A stretch of DNA of 64,000 nucleotides, taken from assembly GCA_036732005.1 (NCBI GenBank), contig DAINDF010000007.1:62001-126000 (forward strand). Reading direction: 5' to 3'. The translations under genes were made by a program, and so were the position numbers. The notes under the pieces are model-generated. The model saw nothing but the letters and a program-made list of their open reading frames with translations, ran no database searches and was not told the origin of the DNA. Within the stretch, counting starts at the first letter, position 1. Every line of letters begins with the position of its first letter. Of this stretch, positions 23,320 to 32,101 are shown in pieces. Origin of the DNA: UBA1926 sp036732005 (GTDB taxonomy: Bacteria; Planctomycetota; Phycisphaerae; Phycisphaerales; UBA1924).

Positions 23320-25791
23320 TCAGGGGTCGGGCAGGGCCTCCGCGGCGGCGAGGCGTTCGCGGGCGGTGAGCGTGCGCGCGTGGTCGGCCCCGAGCGAGGC
23401 CTCGAGCACGCGGACCGACTCCCGGAGTTGCTCGACGGCTTCCCGGCGGTTTCCGAGCGCGACGAGGCACTCGCCGAAGTTCGAGCGGAAGATGCCCGTG
23501 AAGTAGTGCTCGCCCCCCACGATCGCCTCGCACCGGGCGAGAAGATCGCGGTAGACGGGCTCGGCCTCTTGCGGGCGGCCCGCGCGGACCAGCAGGCTGG
23601 CGAGGTTGTTGATCGGCGCGAGCATCTCGGGGTGGTCGCGGCCCGCGGTCCGCTCCAGCGTCGCGATCGTCTCGCGATAGAGGGGCTCGGCCTCGTCGAG
23701 GCGGCCCCGGTCCTCGAGCAGGTAGGCGAGCTGGTTGGTCGCGCTCAGGGTCACGGGGTGCTCGCCGCCGAGGTTGTGCCGGCAGATCGCCAGCGCCTCG
23801 CGGAGAAGGGGCTCGGCCTCGTCGAGGCGGCCCTGGGGGATGAGCACGCCGGTGATGTTCAGCAGCGCCGTCGCGGTGGCCCGGTGCTCGTTCCCGAGCA
23901 CCTCCCGGCGCAGGCGGAGCACCTCGCGCAGCATCGTCTCGGCCCGCCCGGGCTCTCCGAGGCGTTCGAGCGTCGTCGCGAGGTTGTTGAGCGAGGTGAT
24001 CGTGTCGGGGTGCTTGTCGCCGAGTTTGCGGCGGCGGCGTTCCAGGACCTGCTCGTTGAGCGTCGCGGAGTCCTGGAGACGCCCGGCCTGCGCCAGTGTC
24101 GAGGCGAGGTTGTGCATCGCCGCGAGGGTCGTGTCGTCGTCGGGCGCGAGCTCACGCTCGCCGTCGGCGACCACGCCCTCGAAGGCGGCGACGGCGTCGT
24201 CGACCCGGCCCTGGTCGATGAGCGCCCGCCCGATGTCGCCGCGGGCGGCGATCGCTTCCGGGTCGTCCTTGCCGAAGAGCCGGGCGAGATGAGACGCCGC
24301 GTCGCGGGCGACCTGCTCGGCCAGGTCGGGGCGGCCGGATTCGGCGTAGACGAAGCCGAGCTGCCGCCGTGCGGCGATGGTCGCCCGGCTGTCCGGGCCC
24401 TCGGTGGCGTTGTAGAGCGCGACGGCTCGGTCGAGCAACGCCTCGGCCTTGGCGTATTCGCCGAGCATCGAGTAGGTCTTGCCGAGCGTGTAGCGCACCT
24501 CGGCCTCGACACGCATCGGGAGCCCGGCGCCGTCGACCTCGGCCGCCGCCTGGTCCACGACCTCGCGGACGGTGAGCTCCTCGCCCTGGGCGATCATCGG
24601 GTCGGCCGAGGCGAGCATCTTCTGGAGAAAGGCGCTGACCTGCTCCGCGACCATCGCCTCGGTCTCCGCGACCCCGCGGGCGTGCGTCGCGGCGACGGCC
24701 TGCCAGCCGGTGCCCGCGGCGCCGGCGACCAGGGTGAAGACCGCCGCGGCGAGGGCGGCGACGAGCGGCTTGTGTCGCCTCGCGAGCTTCGCCAGCGAGT
24801 AGGTCAGGCTCGGCGGGCGGGCCATGATGGGCTCGTCCCGGAGGAATCGCTCGATGTCGCGGGCGAACTCGTCAGCGGACTGGTACCGCCGCTCGCGGTC
24901 CTTCTCCAGCGCCTTGCCGATGATCGTCGCGGCGTCGCCCCGCAGACGCATGTCGATGGAGGACAGCGGCTTGATCTCCCCCTCCGCGATGGTGCGCACG
25001 CTCTCGATGACGGAGCGGCCGTCGATCGCGTGGGGGAGCCGCCCGCTGAGGAGTTCATACCCGATGACGCCCAGCGCGAAGACATCGCTCCGCGTGTCGA
25101 GATCGGCGGCCGACCCGCTGACCTGCTCGGGGCTCATGTAGGCGAGGGTGCCGATGAGCTGCCCGGTTTCGCTGAGCGTGGCGGCGGGGTTGTCCGCGTC
25201 GGCGAGGCGTGCGATGCCGAAGTCGAGAACCTTGACCGCCCCGTGCTCGTCGACGAGGACATTGCTGGGCTTGAGGTCGCGGTGGATCACGCCCTTGGCG
25301 TGGGCGTGGTGCACCGCGTGGGCGACCTCGGCGAGCAGCGCGAACCGCTCGCGTGCGGACAGGTCCAGACGGGAGGCGTACACCGTGAGCGGCTCGCCCT
25401 CGACGAGTTCCATGGCGAAGTAGGGCACCGGCTCGCCGGCGCCATCGATGGGCGCCTCGCCCGCCTGGTAGATCTGCCCGATCCCCGGGTGACGCAGCAG
25501 GCCCAGCACATGCGCCTCGCGCCCGAACCTCGCGGCCGCGGCCCGGCTGACCAGCCCGGCCCGCATGACCTTGAGCGCGACGGTCCGCTTGGGGCTCGCC
25601 TGCTCGGCGCGGTAGACGACGCCCATGCCGCCTCGGCCGAGTTCCTCGAGGACACGGAAGGGCCCGATGCTCGATGGGAGGGGGCGGGGCGGGGCCTCCG
25701 GGCCCGATGCGTCGGACCGGGTCGGCATCTCCGCGAGCTGCTCGGGCGTCAGCGTCTCGTGGTCATGGGGCGTCTGGTGGTTCGGCGGCAT
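23320..25791 (-). CDS. Ser/Thr protein kinase with C-terminal TPR array
   Basis: 823 residues. An N-terminal Hanks-type kinase domain (about 44-310) has the Gly loop 'LGRGGMGVVY', Lys in 'VALKVMRAG', catalytic 'IHRDLKPSNVLV' (about residue 170), 'DFGIARL' and 'GTLAYMSPEQ'. A single membrane segment follows (about 340-362). The periplasmic or outer part is about ten kinesin-light-chain-like TPRs ('LxEAEPLYRETI', 'LNNLATTLERLG'). It probably senses a partner outside and phosphorylates proteins inside. The start overlaps the upstream gene by 29 nt, so it belongs to the redox-type operon that begins at 28174. Confidence 0.93.
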   Translation of the reverse strand: MPPNHQTPHDHETLTPEQLAEMPTRSDASGPEAPPRPLPSSIGPFRVLEELGRGGMGVVYRAEQASPKRTVALKVMRAGLVSRAAAARFGREAHVLGLLRHPGIGQIYQAGEAPIDGAGEPVPYFAMELVEGEPLTVYASRLDLSARERFALLAEVAHAVHHAHAKGVIHRDLKPSNVLVDEHGAVKVLDFGIARLADADNPAATLSETGQLIGTLAYMSPEQVSGSAADLDTRSDVFALGVIGYELLSGRLPHAIDGRSVIESVRTIAEGEIKPLSSIDMRLRGDAATIIGKALEKDRERRYQSADEFARDIERFLRDEPIMARPPSLTYSLAKLARRHKPLVAALAAAVFTLVAGAAGTGWQAVAATHARGVAETEAMVAEQVSAFLQKMLASADPMIAQGEELTVREVVDQAAAEVDGAGLPMRVEAEVRYTLGKTYSMLGEYAKAEALLDRAVALYNATEGPDSRATIAARRQLGFVYAESGRPDLAEQVARDAASHLARLFGKDDPEAIAARGDIGRALIDQGRVDDAVAAFEGVVADGERELAPDDDTTLAAMHNLASTLAQAGRLQDSATLNEQVLERRRRKLGDKHPDTITSLNNLATTLERLGEPGRAETMLREVLRLRREVLGNEHRATATALLNITGVLIPQGRLDEAEPLLREALAICRHNLGGEHPVTLSATNQLAYLLEDRGRLDEAEPLYRETIATLERTAGRDHPEMLAPINNLASLLVRAGRPQEAEPVYRDLLARCEAIVGGEHYFTGIFRSNFGECLVALGNRREAVEQLRESVRVLEASLGADHARTLTARERLAAAEALPDP

Positions 25792-26602
25792 GACCGGGCG
25801 AAGGTACCCCGGCCCGCGAGAGCGCCAAGGAATCGAGCATGAGCACCCGCCAAGAACCGAGGCGGCCCGCCCTCCCAGACAGCGCCACCGGCTCAGCGAT
25901 CACCGGCCGCAGCGCGTCGAGGTCCGCTTCGTCGAGCCCCCTCCCGGTCTTATCGGTCAGGAGCCAGTACGCGACGCCCCCCATCGCGTCGCGCGTCACG
26001 AGCACCGGCGGGATGCCTCCCGAGATGCAGAGCGTGGCGCAAGCCTTGTGCCCCCGACCCGCCCCGGGCTTCATCGCGCCGAGGTAGCACTTGCTGTCGA
26101 CGATCTCCCCGGCGAGCGTGACCGGCTCGGGCGCGGGACGCATCTCCATCCGCACGGCGGGGGTCTGGGCGGCGAGGACGCGGACCGAGGGTCCGAGCGC
26201 CGGGTCGTCGGGGTCGATCTCGATCATGCGACGCCCGTCCCGGCGGAGCTCCCGCCCGCGGATCGCGACGGGCGCCCCGTCGAGGCCCGGGGCGCCGTCG
26301 AACCGGTGTCGGGCCCCGAACTTGCCCATCTCGACGAGGAGCCAGGCGTCGGCGACGCCGAGTTCATCGCGCCGGAGCAGCATGGGGTAGGGGTCGAGGC
26401 GGAGCGTTCCCTCGAACTCGCTCGCCTCGCCGGCCTGCCAGACGCCGCTTCCCCACGGCGGGACGGACCGGGCGAGCCCCGCCGCCCCCACCGCCATGCC
26501 GAGCAGGGCGACGGGGAGGGCGATGAACAGGAAGACCCGGTGCGCCCTCGGGATAGGGAGGTAGCCGACATAGAACCCGTTCCTGTCCCCGCCGTTCGTC
26601 AT
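25763..26602 (-). CDS. Membrane-anchored protein with conserved Cys motif, unknown function
   Basis: 279 residues: one transmembrane helix (about 22-44) and a large soluble domain predicted outside the membrane. Its striking part is 'GEIVDSKCYLGAMKPG', then 'HKACATLCISGGIPPVLV' (about residues 160-195): three Cys, one His and a Gly-Gly-x-Pro-Pro turn, suggestive of metal or redox binding. The ATG overlaps the stop of the Rieske fusion gene (ATGA), which implies a joint function with it. I do not know a named family for this motif with confidence. The gene ends 29 nt inside the kinase gene. Confidence 0.8.
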   Translation of the reverse strand: MTNGGDRNGFYVGYLPIPRAHRVFLFIALPVALLGMAVGAAGLARSVPPWGSGVWQAGEASEFEGTLRLDPYPMLLRRDELGVADAWLLVEMGKFGARHRFDGAPGLDGAPVAIRGRELRRDGRRMIEIDPDDPALGPSVRVLAAQTPAVRMEMRPAPEPVTLAGEIVDSKCYLGAMKPGAGRGHKACATLCISGGIPPVLVTRDAMGGVAYWLLTDKTGRGLDEADLDALRPVIAEPVALSGRAGRLGSWRVLMLDSLALSRAGVPSPGHAAEPPDAP

Positions 26603-27762
26603 CGCCGCTCCTGCCCCGGGGGGGTGAACAGCCCGCTCTGGGGCGGCAGACCGAGTGAGGACGAGGGGGGGAGCGATTCCTCGAAGAGCGATTCGTCGTC
26701 GGGGCTGGCCTCGAAGAAGACGGGCTCGACCTCAGTGCCCGGGGGCAGGGCCCGTGGATTGAGCAGCACCGTGCGTCCGACGATGCGGACGCGGTAGGTC
26801 GGGATGCGCTCCGTGTAGGGCGGGGGCGACTGCCCGTTGTGCGGGAGGTACTGATACCCATGCCAGGGGCAGGTGACGCACCCACCGACGACCCGCCCCT
26901 CGCCGAGGGGGCCGCCCTGGTGCGCACAAACATTGGTCATGGCGCTGATCTTGCCGTCGTGCTTGAAGACCGCGACGCGTTCGCCCTCGGTGATGCAGAC
27001 GACCTTGGCCCGACCCTCCGGGATCTCATCGACGCTGCCGACCTCGAGCCACTCCTCGGGATCGCCCGGCTCGGCCATGGGCTTCCAGCCGGCGCTGTCG
27101 CGGGCGACCTCGCGGAGCCCCGTCGCGAGGTGGAGCGACGCGACGACCACGACGCCCAGCACGAGCAGGACGCCACGGAGCGAGCCCGGCTGGTCGAGCA
27201 GGGACCCGAGGGCGACATGAGCGACCAGCAGGGCGTAGGCGGCGTAGACCGCCATGTGGATCGCCTTCCAGATCCGGGGGGAGAGGACCTCGAGCCAGAA
27301 GTCGTGGCTCGTCGCGGCCATGAGCGCGAGGATGACGAGGGCCCCGAACCCGAGCAGTTCGAACGGGAAGGCCCGGAGGGAGCCGAGTTCTCTGCCGGCG
27401 AAGAAGACCGCGTGGACGGGCCCCTCGGCGCCAAAGCCGCCGTAGTACCCCAGGACCAGGGCGGCGTGCACGAACGCGACCAGGCACATCGAGACCCCGA
27501 AATGGCGGCGGTTGTAGAGCAGCGGGGCGAACCGGGTCGAGAGCCTCGCGAGGGGCCCGATGCAGAGAATGACATGGAGCATCAGGAACGAGAGCGCCCC
27601 CGTCGCTCGGATGAGCACGACCACGGGGTCTGGCGGGGCGTCGCCGAACGCGAAGGCGGCGAGCGCGTAGACCGCGAGGAAGCCCGCGACGGACGCGAGC
27701 AGCACCGCGTCGTACACGCGCTTGTGCCGGTTCCACGCGACCCAGACAAACCGGTTGGTCAC
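26599..27762 (-). CDS. Ferric-reductase-like membrane domain fused to a Rieske 2Fe-2S domain
   Basis: 387 residues. The N-terminal 240 residues form about six hydrophobic segments with paired His positions ('LSFLMLHVILC', 'YNRRHFGVSM', 'FVHAALVL', 'KAIHMAVYAAYALLVAHVAL'), like the haem-binding YedZ/MsrQ/ferric-reductase fold. The C-terminal half is a Rieske domain: Cys-x-His in 'NVCAHQGGPL' and Cys-x2-His in 'CVTCPWHGYQ' (about residues 278-303), followed by an extended acidic tail. It probably passes electrons between membrane haem and a soluble partner. Starts at GTG in the stop of the preceding tiny gene (GTGA). Confidence 0.88.
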   Translation of the reverse strand: MTNRFVWVAWNRHKRVYDAVLLASVAGFLAVYALAAFAFGDAPPDPVVVLIRATGALSFLMLHVILCIGPLARLSTRFAPLLYNRRHFGVSMCLVAFVHAALVLGYYGGFGAEGPVHAVFFAGRELGSLRAFPFELLGFGALVILALMAATSHDFWLEVLSPRIWKAIHMAVYAAYALLVAHVALGSLLDQPGSLRGVLLVLGVVVVASLHLATGLREVARDSAGWKPMAEPGDPEEWLEVGSVDEIPEGRAKVVCITEGERVAVFKHDGKISAMTNVCAHQGGPLGEGRVVGGCVTCPWHGYQYLPHNGQSPPPYTERIPTYRVRIVGRTVLLNPRALPPGTEVEPVFFEASPDDESLFEESLPPSSSLGLPPQSGLFTPPGQERR

Positions 27763-27902
27763 GGCTCGCGCCCCCCCGTGGGCGGGGCGTCGCCCGGGCC
27801 GGCCTGCGGTCCCGCCCGCGAGGCGAGCACGAGCACCGCGACGAGGAGCGGGGCGATGACGAGCCAGAGCACGGCGTGGGCGCGGCGATGTCCCCGGGTC
27901 AT
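27759..27902 (-). CDS. Tiny single-pass membrane protein (47 aa)
   Basis: 47 residues: a basic N-terminus, one hydrophobic helix ('AVLWLVIAPLLVAVLVLA', about 10-27) and a Gly/Pro-rich tail. It overlaps both neighbours by 4 nt (ATGA upstream, GTGA downstream), strong evidence that it is translated as part of the redox operon. Likely a small subunit of the same membrane complex. Confidence 0.75.
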   Translation of the reverse strand: MTRGHRRAHAVLWLVIAPLLVAVLVLASRAGPQAGPGDAPPTGGREP

Positions 27903-28174
27903 ACGCTGGTCTCCGCTTCGGAGTCGGAGGGGGACTCGTGAAGAGCCAAGGGCCCACGCGTCGCGGGGTCGGGGCCCAGGATCCACCTGGCGGCGAGGAG
28001 AGGCCAGAGCATCGCCGCCCCGGGGATCAGCATCAGGCGGAGGGCCCAGCCCGCGCCCCGCGCGGCGCGGCTGACCCGCCCGGCCCCGATCGTGACAAAG
28101 ACCACCGCAAAGAGGCAGCCCGCGGCGAGGTACGCCCCGAGGAGCGTGACGCACTGTTCGATGACCCCGAGCAC
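27899..28174 (-). CDS. Small membrane protein, first gene of redox operon
   Basis: 91 residues with two hydrophobic segments (about 5-28 and 42-62), ending in an acidic tail. It opens the five-gene minus-strand operon of membrane/redox/kinase genes, and its stop overlaps the next ATG. No family recognised. The operon start faces the divergent ABC transporter operon across 77 nt, so both promoters must share this gap. Confidence 0.75.
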   Translation of the reverse strand: MLGVIEQCVTLLGAYLAAGCLFAVVFVTIGAGRVSRAARGAGWALRLMLIPGAAMLWPLLAARWILGPDPATRGPLALHESPSDSEAETSV

Positions 28175-28251
28175 GCCCCAATCCTAACGCATCTCCCGCT
28201 CGGATTTCACGGACGCGACCGGGGCGGGACGCCGGCCTACAACACCCCGCC

Positions 28252-28938
28252 ATGGCCGACGACGCGCTCCGCCTCGAGAACCTCGGCTTCCGCTACCCCG
28301 GACACGCGGGCTGGCTCCTGGACATCGCCGAACTCGCCCTCGCGCCGGGGGAGCAGACGCTCCTGGCCGGGCGGAGCGGGATGGGCAAGAGCACGCTGCT
28401 GCACACGGTGCTGGGGCTGCTCGAGCCGCAACGCGGGCGCGTGCTCGTGGCGGGGCGGGACATCCACGGGCTGCGGGGGGCGGCGCGGGATCACTTCCGC
28501 GGGGCCCACATCGGGATGATCTTCCAGACCTTCCATCTGCTGCACGGGTTCACGGCGGTCGAGAATGTCATGACGGCCCTTGCGTTCAGCGATGTGCCCC
28601 GGAGCGAGCACCGGGACCGGGCCTCGGCGCTGCTGCGGCGGCTCGGGATCGAGCGTCCCGACGCGATGCCCGATCGGCTGAGCGTGGGGCAGCAGCAGCG
28701 CGTCGCGGTGGCGAGGGCGCTCGCGTGCGACCCCGAACTGGTGCTCGCCGACGAGCCTACCGCGAGCCTCGACCCGGAGAACGCGGGCGAGGCGATGGAC
28801 CTGATCCAGGAGGTCTGCCGCGAGCGCGGGGCGGCCCTGCTCTGCGTGAGCCACGACCCCTCGCTCGCGTCGCGGTTCGACCGTCGCGTCTCGCTCGCCG
28901 AGCTCAACCGGGCCGCCGCCGCGCCCGCGGGGGGTTGA
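28252..28938 (+). CDS. ABC transporter ATP-binding protein (LolD/MacB type)
   Basis: 228-residue ATPase of the lipoprotein-release/MacB export class. Walker A is 'GRSGMGKST' (about 39-47), the Q-loop lies in 'GMIFQTFHLL', the signature is 'LSVGQQQRVAVA', Walker B 'LVLADEPTASLD', and the switch His is in 'LCVSHDPSL'. It partners with the permease encoded 2 nt downstream. Confidence 0.93.
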   Translation: MADDALRLENLGFRYPGHAGWLLDIAELALAPGEQTLLAGRSGMGKSTLLHTVLGLLEPQRGRVLVAGRDIHGLRGAARDHFRGAHIGMIFQTFHLLHGFTAVENVMTALAFSDVPRSEHRDRASALLRRLGIERPDAMPDRLSVGQQQRVAVARALACDPELVLADEPTASLDPENAGEAMDLIQEVCRERGAALLCVSHDPSLASRFDRRVSLAELNRAAAAPAGG

Positions 28939-28940
28939 CC

Positions 28941-30224
28941 ATGTCGATCACGGACACGACCTTCGTGGTGCGAAGCCTCTCGGCCCGGCTGTTCTCGACG
29001 GTGACGACGGTGCTGATCGTCGCGCTGGGCGTGGCGTTGATGCTGGTGCTGCTGGGCATGCGCGACGCGGGGGAGCGGGCCTTCAGCCGGGGCAAGGGAA
29101 ACATGCACATGCTCATCAGCGGGCCCCAGCAGGACCCGATGGTGACCGTGCTCAACAGCGTCTTTTACACCGGGGCCCCGAGGAACGCGCTCCCGATCGC
29201 CGCGCGGGACGCGTTGGCTTCCCGCTACCCGCTCGAGTGGGCGATCCCGACGCAACTGGGAGACTCCTACCGCGGGCTGCCGGTGCTCGCGACGACGCCG
29301 GAGTTTTTTTCGCGGTATCAGCCCGCGGAAGGTTCGCCCTGGGTGTTCGTGCAGGGCGGGGCGTTCGCCGGCCCGTTCCAGCTCGTCGTCGGCGCCGAAG
29401 CCGCCCGGGTCACGGGCCTCGCGGTGGGCGACCGCGTCAGCCTGACGCACGGGACGCCCCGCAAGGGCGAGGCGGCGCATATCCACAACGAGTTTGTCTA
29501 CGAGGTCGTGGGCCTGCTCGCCCCGACCGGCACGCTGCACGACCGCGCCCTCTTCAGCGACCTCACCAGTTCGTGGATCCTGCACGCGCACGACCGCCGC
29601 CTGCGTGACCTCGGGCCCGACGCCTCGGTGACGACCGAGGCCGACCTGATCGAGGACGACCGAAAGATCACGGGGATCTACGCCCGGGTGCTGACCCGCC
29701 CCGGGATGTCCGTCACCGCCGTCTTCCAGCAGGTCTTCAACATGCTCAGAGGGGACCCCGCCGTGACGGTGGCCGCCCCGGACCAGGAGATCGGCAAGCT
29801 CTTCACGATCGTGTCGAATGTCGACCGGATCATCGTGGCGCTCGCCGCGACCGTCCTGCTGGTCGGCGCGGTGACGATCATGCTGGTGCTCTACCAGGCG
29901 ATGGAGCAGCGCCGGCGCCAGATCGCCGTGCTCCGCGTCCTCGGGTGCTCGCGGGCCCGTGTCTTCGGGCTGGTCGTGACCGAATCGGCGGTGATCGGCG
30001 CGGCCGGGGCGGGGGCGGGTGTGCTGCTGGGGTTGATCGGCGCCCGGGTCGTGGCCGATGCGCTCTACGCCAGGCTCAACCTCGTGGTCGACGCGGCGAT
30101 CGAGCCGCGGATCCTGCTCGGGGTCGCGGTCGCGACCATTGCGCTGTCGTCTCTGGCGGGGATCGTGCCGGCGATCGCGGCCTACCGCACGGGCGTGATC
30201 CGCAACCTCCGCCCGATCGGCTGA
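28941..30224 (+). CDS. ABC transporter permease (FtsX/MacB-like)
   Basis: 427 residues with the layout of the FtsX family: one N-terminal membrane helix (about 18-40), a large periplasmic domain (about 45-285) and three C-terminal helices (about 297-320, 345-372, 390-412). The coupling region 'MEQRRRQIAVLRVLGCSR' contacts the ATPase. With the upstream ATPase it would form a mechanotransmission-type pump for a lipoprotein, small molecule or stress signal. Cargo is not evident. Confidence 0.9.
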   Translation: MSITDTTFVVRSLSARLFSTVTTVLIVALGVALMLVLLGMRDAGERAFSRGKGNMHMLISGPQQDPMVTVLNSVFYTGAPRNALPIAARDALASRYPLEWAIPTQLGDSYRGLPVLATTPEFFSRYQPAEGSPWVFVQGGAFAGPFQLVVGAEAARVTGLAVGDRVSLTHGTPRKGEAAHIHNEFVYEVVGLLAPTGTLHDRALFSDLTSSWILHAHDRRLRDLGPDASVTTEADLIEDDRKITGIYARVLTRPGMSVTAVFQQVFNMLRGDPAVTVAAPDQEIGKLFTIVSNVDRIIVALAATVLLVGAVTIMLVLYQAMEQRRRQIAVLRVLGCSRARVFGLVVTESAVIGAAGAGAGVLLGLIGARVVADALYARLNLVVDAAIEPRILLGVAVATIALSSLAGIVPAIAAYRTGVIRNLRPIG

Positions 30225-30244
30225 GGCCCCTACCCTCCCGGGCG

Positions 30245-30778
30245 ATGCCGAGCGGGCGGGTGCTTTTCAACAAATGGAACCGGAGGCTGCACCGCTGGGG
30301 GGCGATCGCGGTCGGTCTCCCGCTGCTGCTCGTCATCGCGACGGGGCTGCTGCTCCAACTCAAAAAGCAGCTCGATTGGGTCCAGCCCCCGGAGATGCGC
30401 GGCGTCGGGGGGGAGCCCTCGATCTCGCTCGACGACATGCTCGCCGCCGCCCGGTCTGTGCCCGAGGCCGGTGTGGCGTCGTGGGACGACATCGACCGCG
30501 TCGACCTTCGCCCCGGCAAGGGGATGGCGAAGATCCGAACCCGCAACGCGTGGGAGGTGCAGGTCGACACGGCGACGGGGGAGGTGCTGCACGCGGCGGT
30601 CCGCCGGAGCGATCTGATCGAGTCGCTGCACGACGGGTCGTACTTCGGGGAATGGGCCAAACTGGGGGTGTTCCTGCCGTCGGGCGTGGTGCTGGGGGTG
30701 CTGTGGATCACGGGCCTTTGGCTGTGGTGGATGCCCCACGCCGCCCGCCGCCGCCGCGACATCCCCGCGCGTCCATAG
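30245..30778 (+). CDS. PepSY-associated membrane protein
   Basis: 177 residues: an N-terminal 'NKWNRRLHRWGAIAVGLPLLLVIATG' helix, a PepSY-like periplasmic domain (about 55-125) and a C-terminal helix ('VFLPSGVVLGVLWITGLWLWWMP'). The two 'H/W' rich helices are typical of PepSY-TM proteins, which occur with iron or haem transport and reductases. It is 20 nt after the ABC permease, suggesting the exporter acts in metal or haem handling, but that is inference. Confidence 0.85.
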   Translation: MPSGRVLFNKWNRRLHRWGAIAVGLPLLLVIATGLLLQLKKQLDWVQPPEMRGVGGEPSISLDDMLAAARSVPEAGVASWDDIDRVDLRPGKGMAKIRTRNAWEVQVDTATGEVLHAAVRRSDLIESLHDGSYFGEWAKLGVFLPSGVVLGVLWITGLWLWWMPHAARRRRDIPARP

Positions 30779-30787
30779 GATCGCCCC

Positions 30788-32086
30788 ATGACGACCTGCC
30801 CGGACCGCGTGAATGTGCTTCTGATCGGCGCCGGCGGGCGGGAGCACGCCCTCGCCCGCGCCCTCGCCCGCTCCCCCCGACTCGGCACGCTCTGGGTCGA
30901 CCCCGACGCGAACCCGGGCATCGCCTCCCTCGGGCGCCGCGCCGATGTGCCCATCGACCCCAAACAGGCCTACCGCACCCGACAGTTCTGCGACAAGCAC
31001 GACATCGGGCTCGTCGTCATCGGGCCAGAAGACCCCCTCGCCGCGGGAATGGCCGACGCCCTCGCGACCCGGGCCGACGGCTCGCCCCGCCCGGTGCTCG
31101 GGCCCTCGGCCCGGGCGGCGCGGCTCGAGGCGGACAAGGGCTACGCGAAGAAACTGATGCGTGACGCGTCGATCCCGACGGCGGAGGGGCGTGTCTTCGA
31201 CGACTACGAGTCCGCCCGCGCGTTCGTGGAGTCGCGGAGCGAGCCGCATGTCATCAAGGCCGCCGGGCTCGCCAAGGGCAAGGGCGTGATCGTCCCCGCC
31301 GACACCGACGAGGCGCTGCGGGCGCTGGACCGGGTGATGAAGGCCCGCGAGTTCGGCGACGCGGGCAAGCGGGTGGTCATCGAGGAGAAACTCGCCGGGA
31401 AAGAGGCCTCCGTGCTCGCCCTGGTCGACGGTCGGAACATCCTCATCCTGCCCCCATGCCAGGACCACAAACGCCTCCGCGATCACGACGGGGGCCCCAA
31501 CACGGGCGGCATGGGCGCCTTCTGCCCCGCCGGAACGATCGACGACGCGACCATGGCGCGGATCGAACGCGAGGTCTTCGTCCCCATCGTCGATGCGCTG
31601 CGCCGCGACGAGGCCGATTTCCGAGGCGTGCTCTACGCGGGGATCATGCTCACCCCGGCCGGGCCCAAGGTGCTCGAGTTCAACACGCGGTTCGGCGATC
31701 CCGAGTGCCAGCCGCTGATGGCCCGCCTGGAATCGGACGCGATCGCGCTCTTCCACGCGTGCGCGACGGGCTCGCTCCACCACGCCGAGGTCCGCTGGTC
31801 GGCCGACGCCGCCGTCACCGTCGTGCTCGCCGCGGAGGGCTACCCCGAGAAGCCCCGCAAGGGCGATGAGATCACGGGCATCAGCGACGCCGAGAATGTC
31901 CACGGCGTGGTCGTCGATCAGGCCGGGACGGCGATGATCAACGGGAAACTCGTGACCAACGGGGGACGCGTGCTGGGCGTCACCGCGGTCGGCTCGGACC
32001 TGGGCGAGGCGCGGTCCCGGGCGTACGAGGCCGCGTCGAGGATCCAGTATCGGGGCAAGACCTACCGCCGCGACATCGGCGCCTGA
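30788..32086 (+). CDS. purD: Phosphoribosylamine-glycine ligase
   Basis: 432-residue ATP-grasp enzyme, second step of purine synthesis (phosphoribosylamine + glycine to GAR). The N-terminus 'VLLIGAGGREHALARALARS' is diagnostic; the ATP-grasp core shows 'PHVIKAAGLAKGKGV' and 'DHKRLRDHDGGPNTGGMGA', and 'EFNTRFGDPECQ' is the metal/substrate site. Length matches the family. Another purine gene, guaB, is 3.4 kb away but not in an operon with it. Confidence 0.96.
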   Translation: MTTCPDRVNVLLIGAGGREHALARALARSPRLGTLWVDPDANPGIASLGRRADVPIDPKQAYRTRQFCDKHDIGLVVIGPEDPLAAGMADALATRADGSPRPVLGPSARAARLEADKGYAKKLMRDASIPTAEGRVFDDYESARAFVESRSEPHVIKAAGLAKGKGVIVPADTDEALRALDRVMKAREFGDAGKRVVIEEKLAGKEASVLALVDGRNILILPPCQDHKRLRDHDGGPNTGGMGAFCPAGTIDDATMARIEREVFVPIVDALRRDEADFRGVLYAGIMLTPAGPKVLEFNTRFGDPECQPLMARLESDAIALFHACATGSLHHAEVRWSADAAVTVVLAAEGYPEKPRKGDEITGISDAENVHGVVVDQAGTAMINGKLVTNGGRVLGVTAVGSDLGEARSRAYEAASRIQYRGKTYRRDIGA

Positions 32087-32101
32087 TCGGTCCGGGTCTT
32101 C

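Noticed and set aside
20480..23533. A 1017-codon open frame antisense to the lamin-tail protein gene
   Set aside because: Arg/Val/His-rich without domains; the plus strand has a signal peptide, LTD modules and a terminator.
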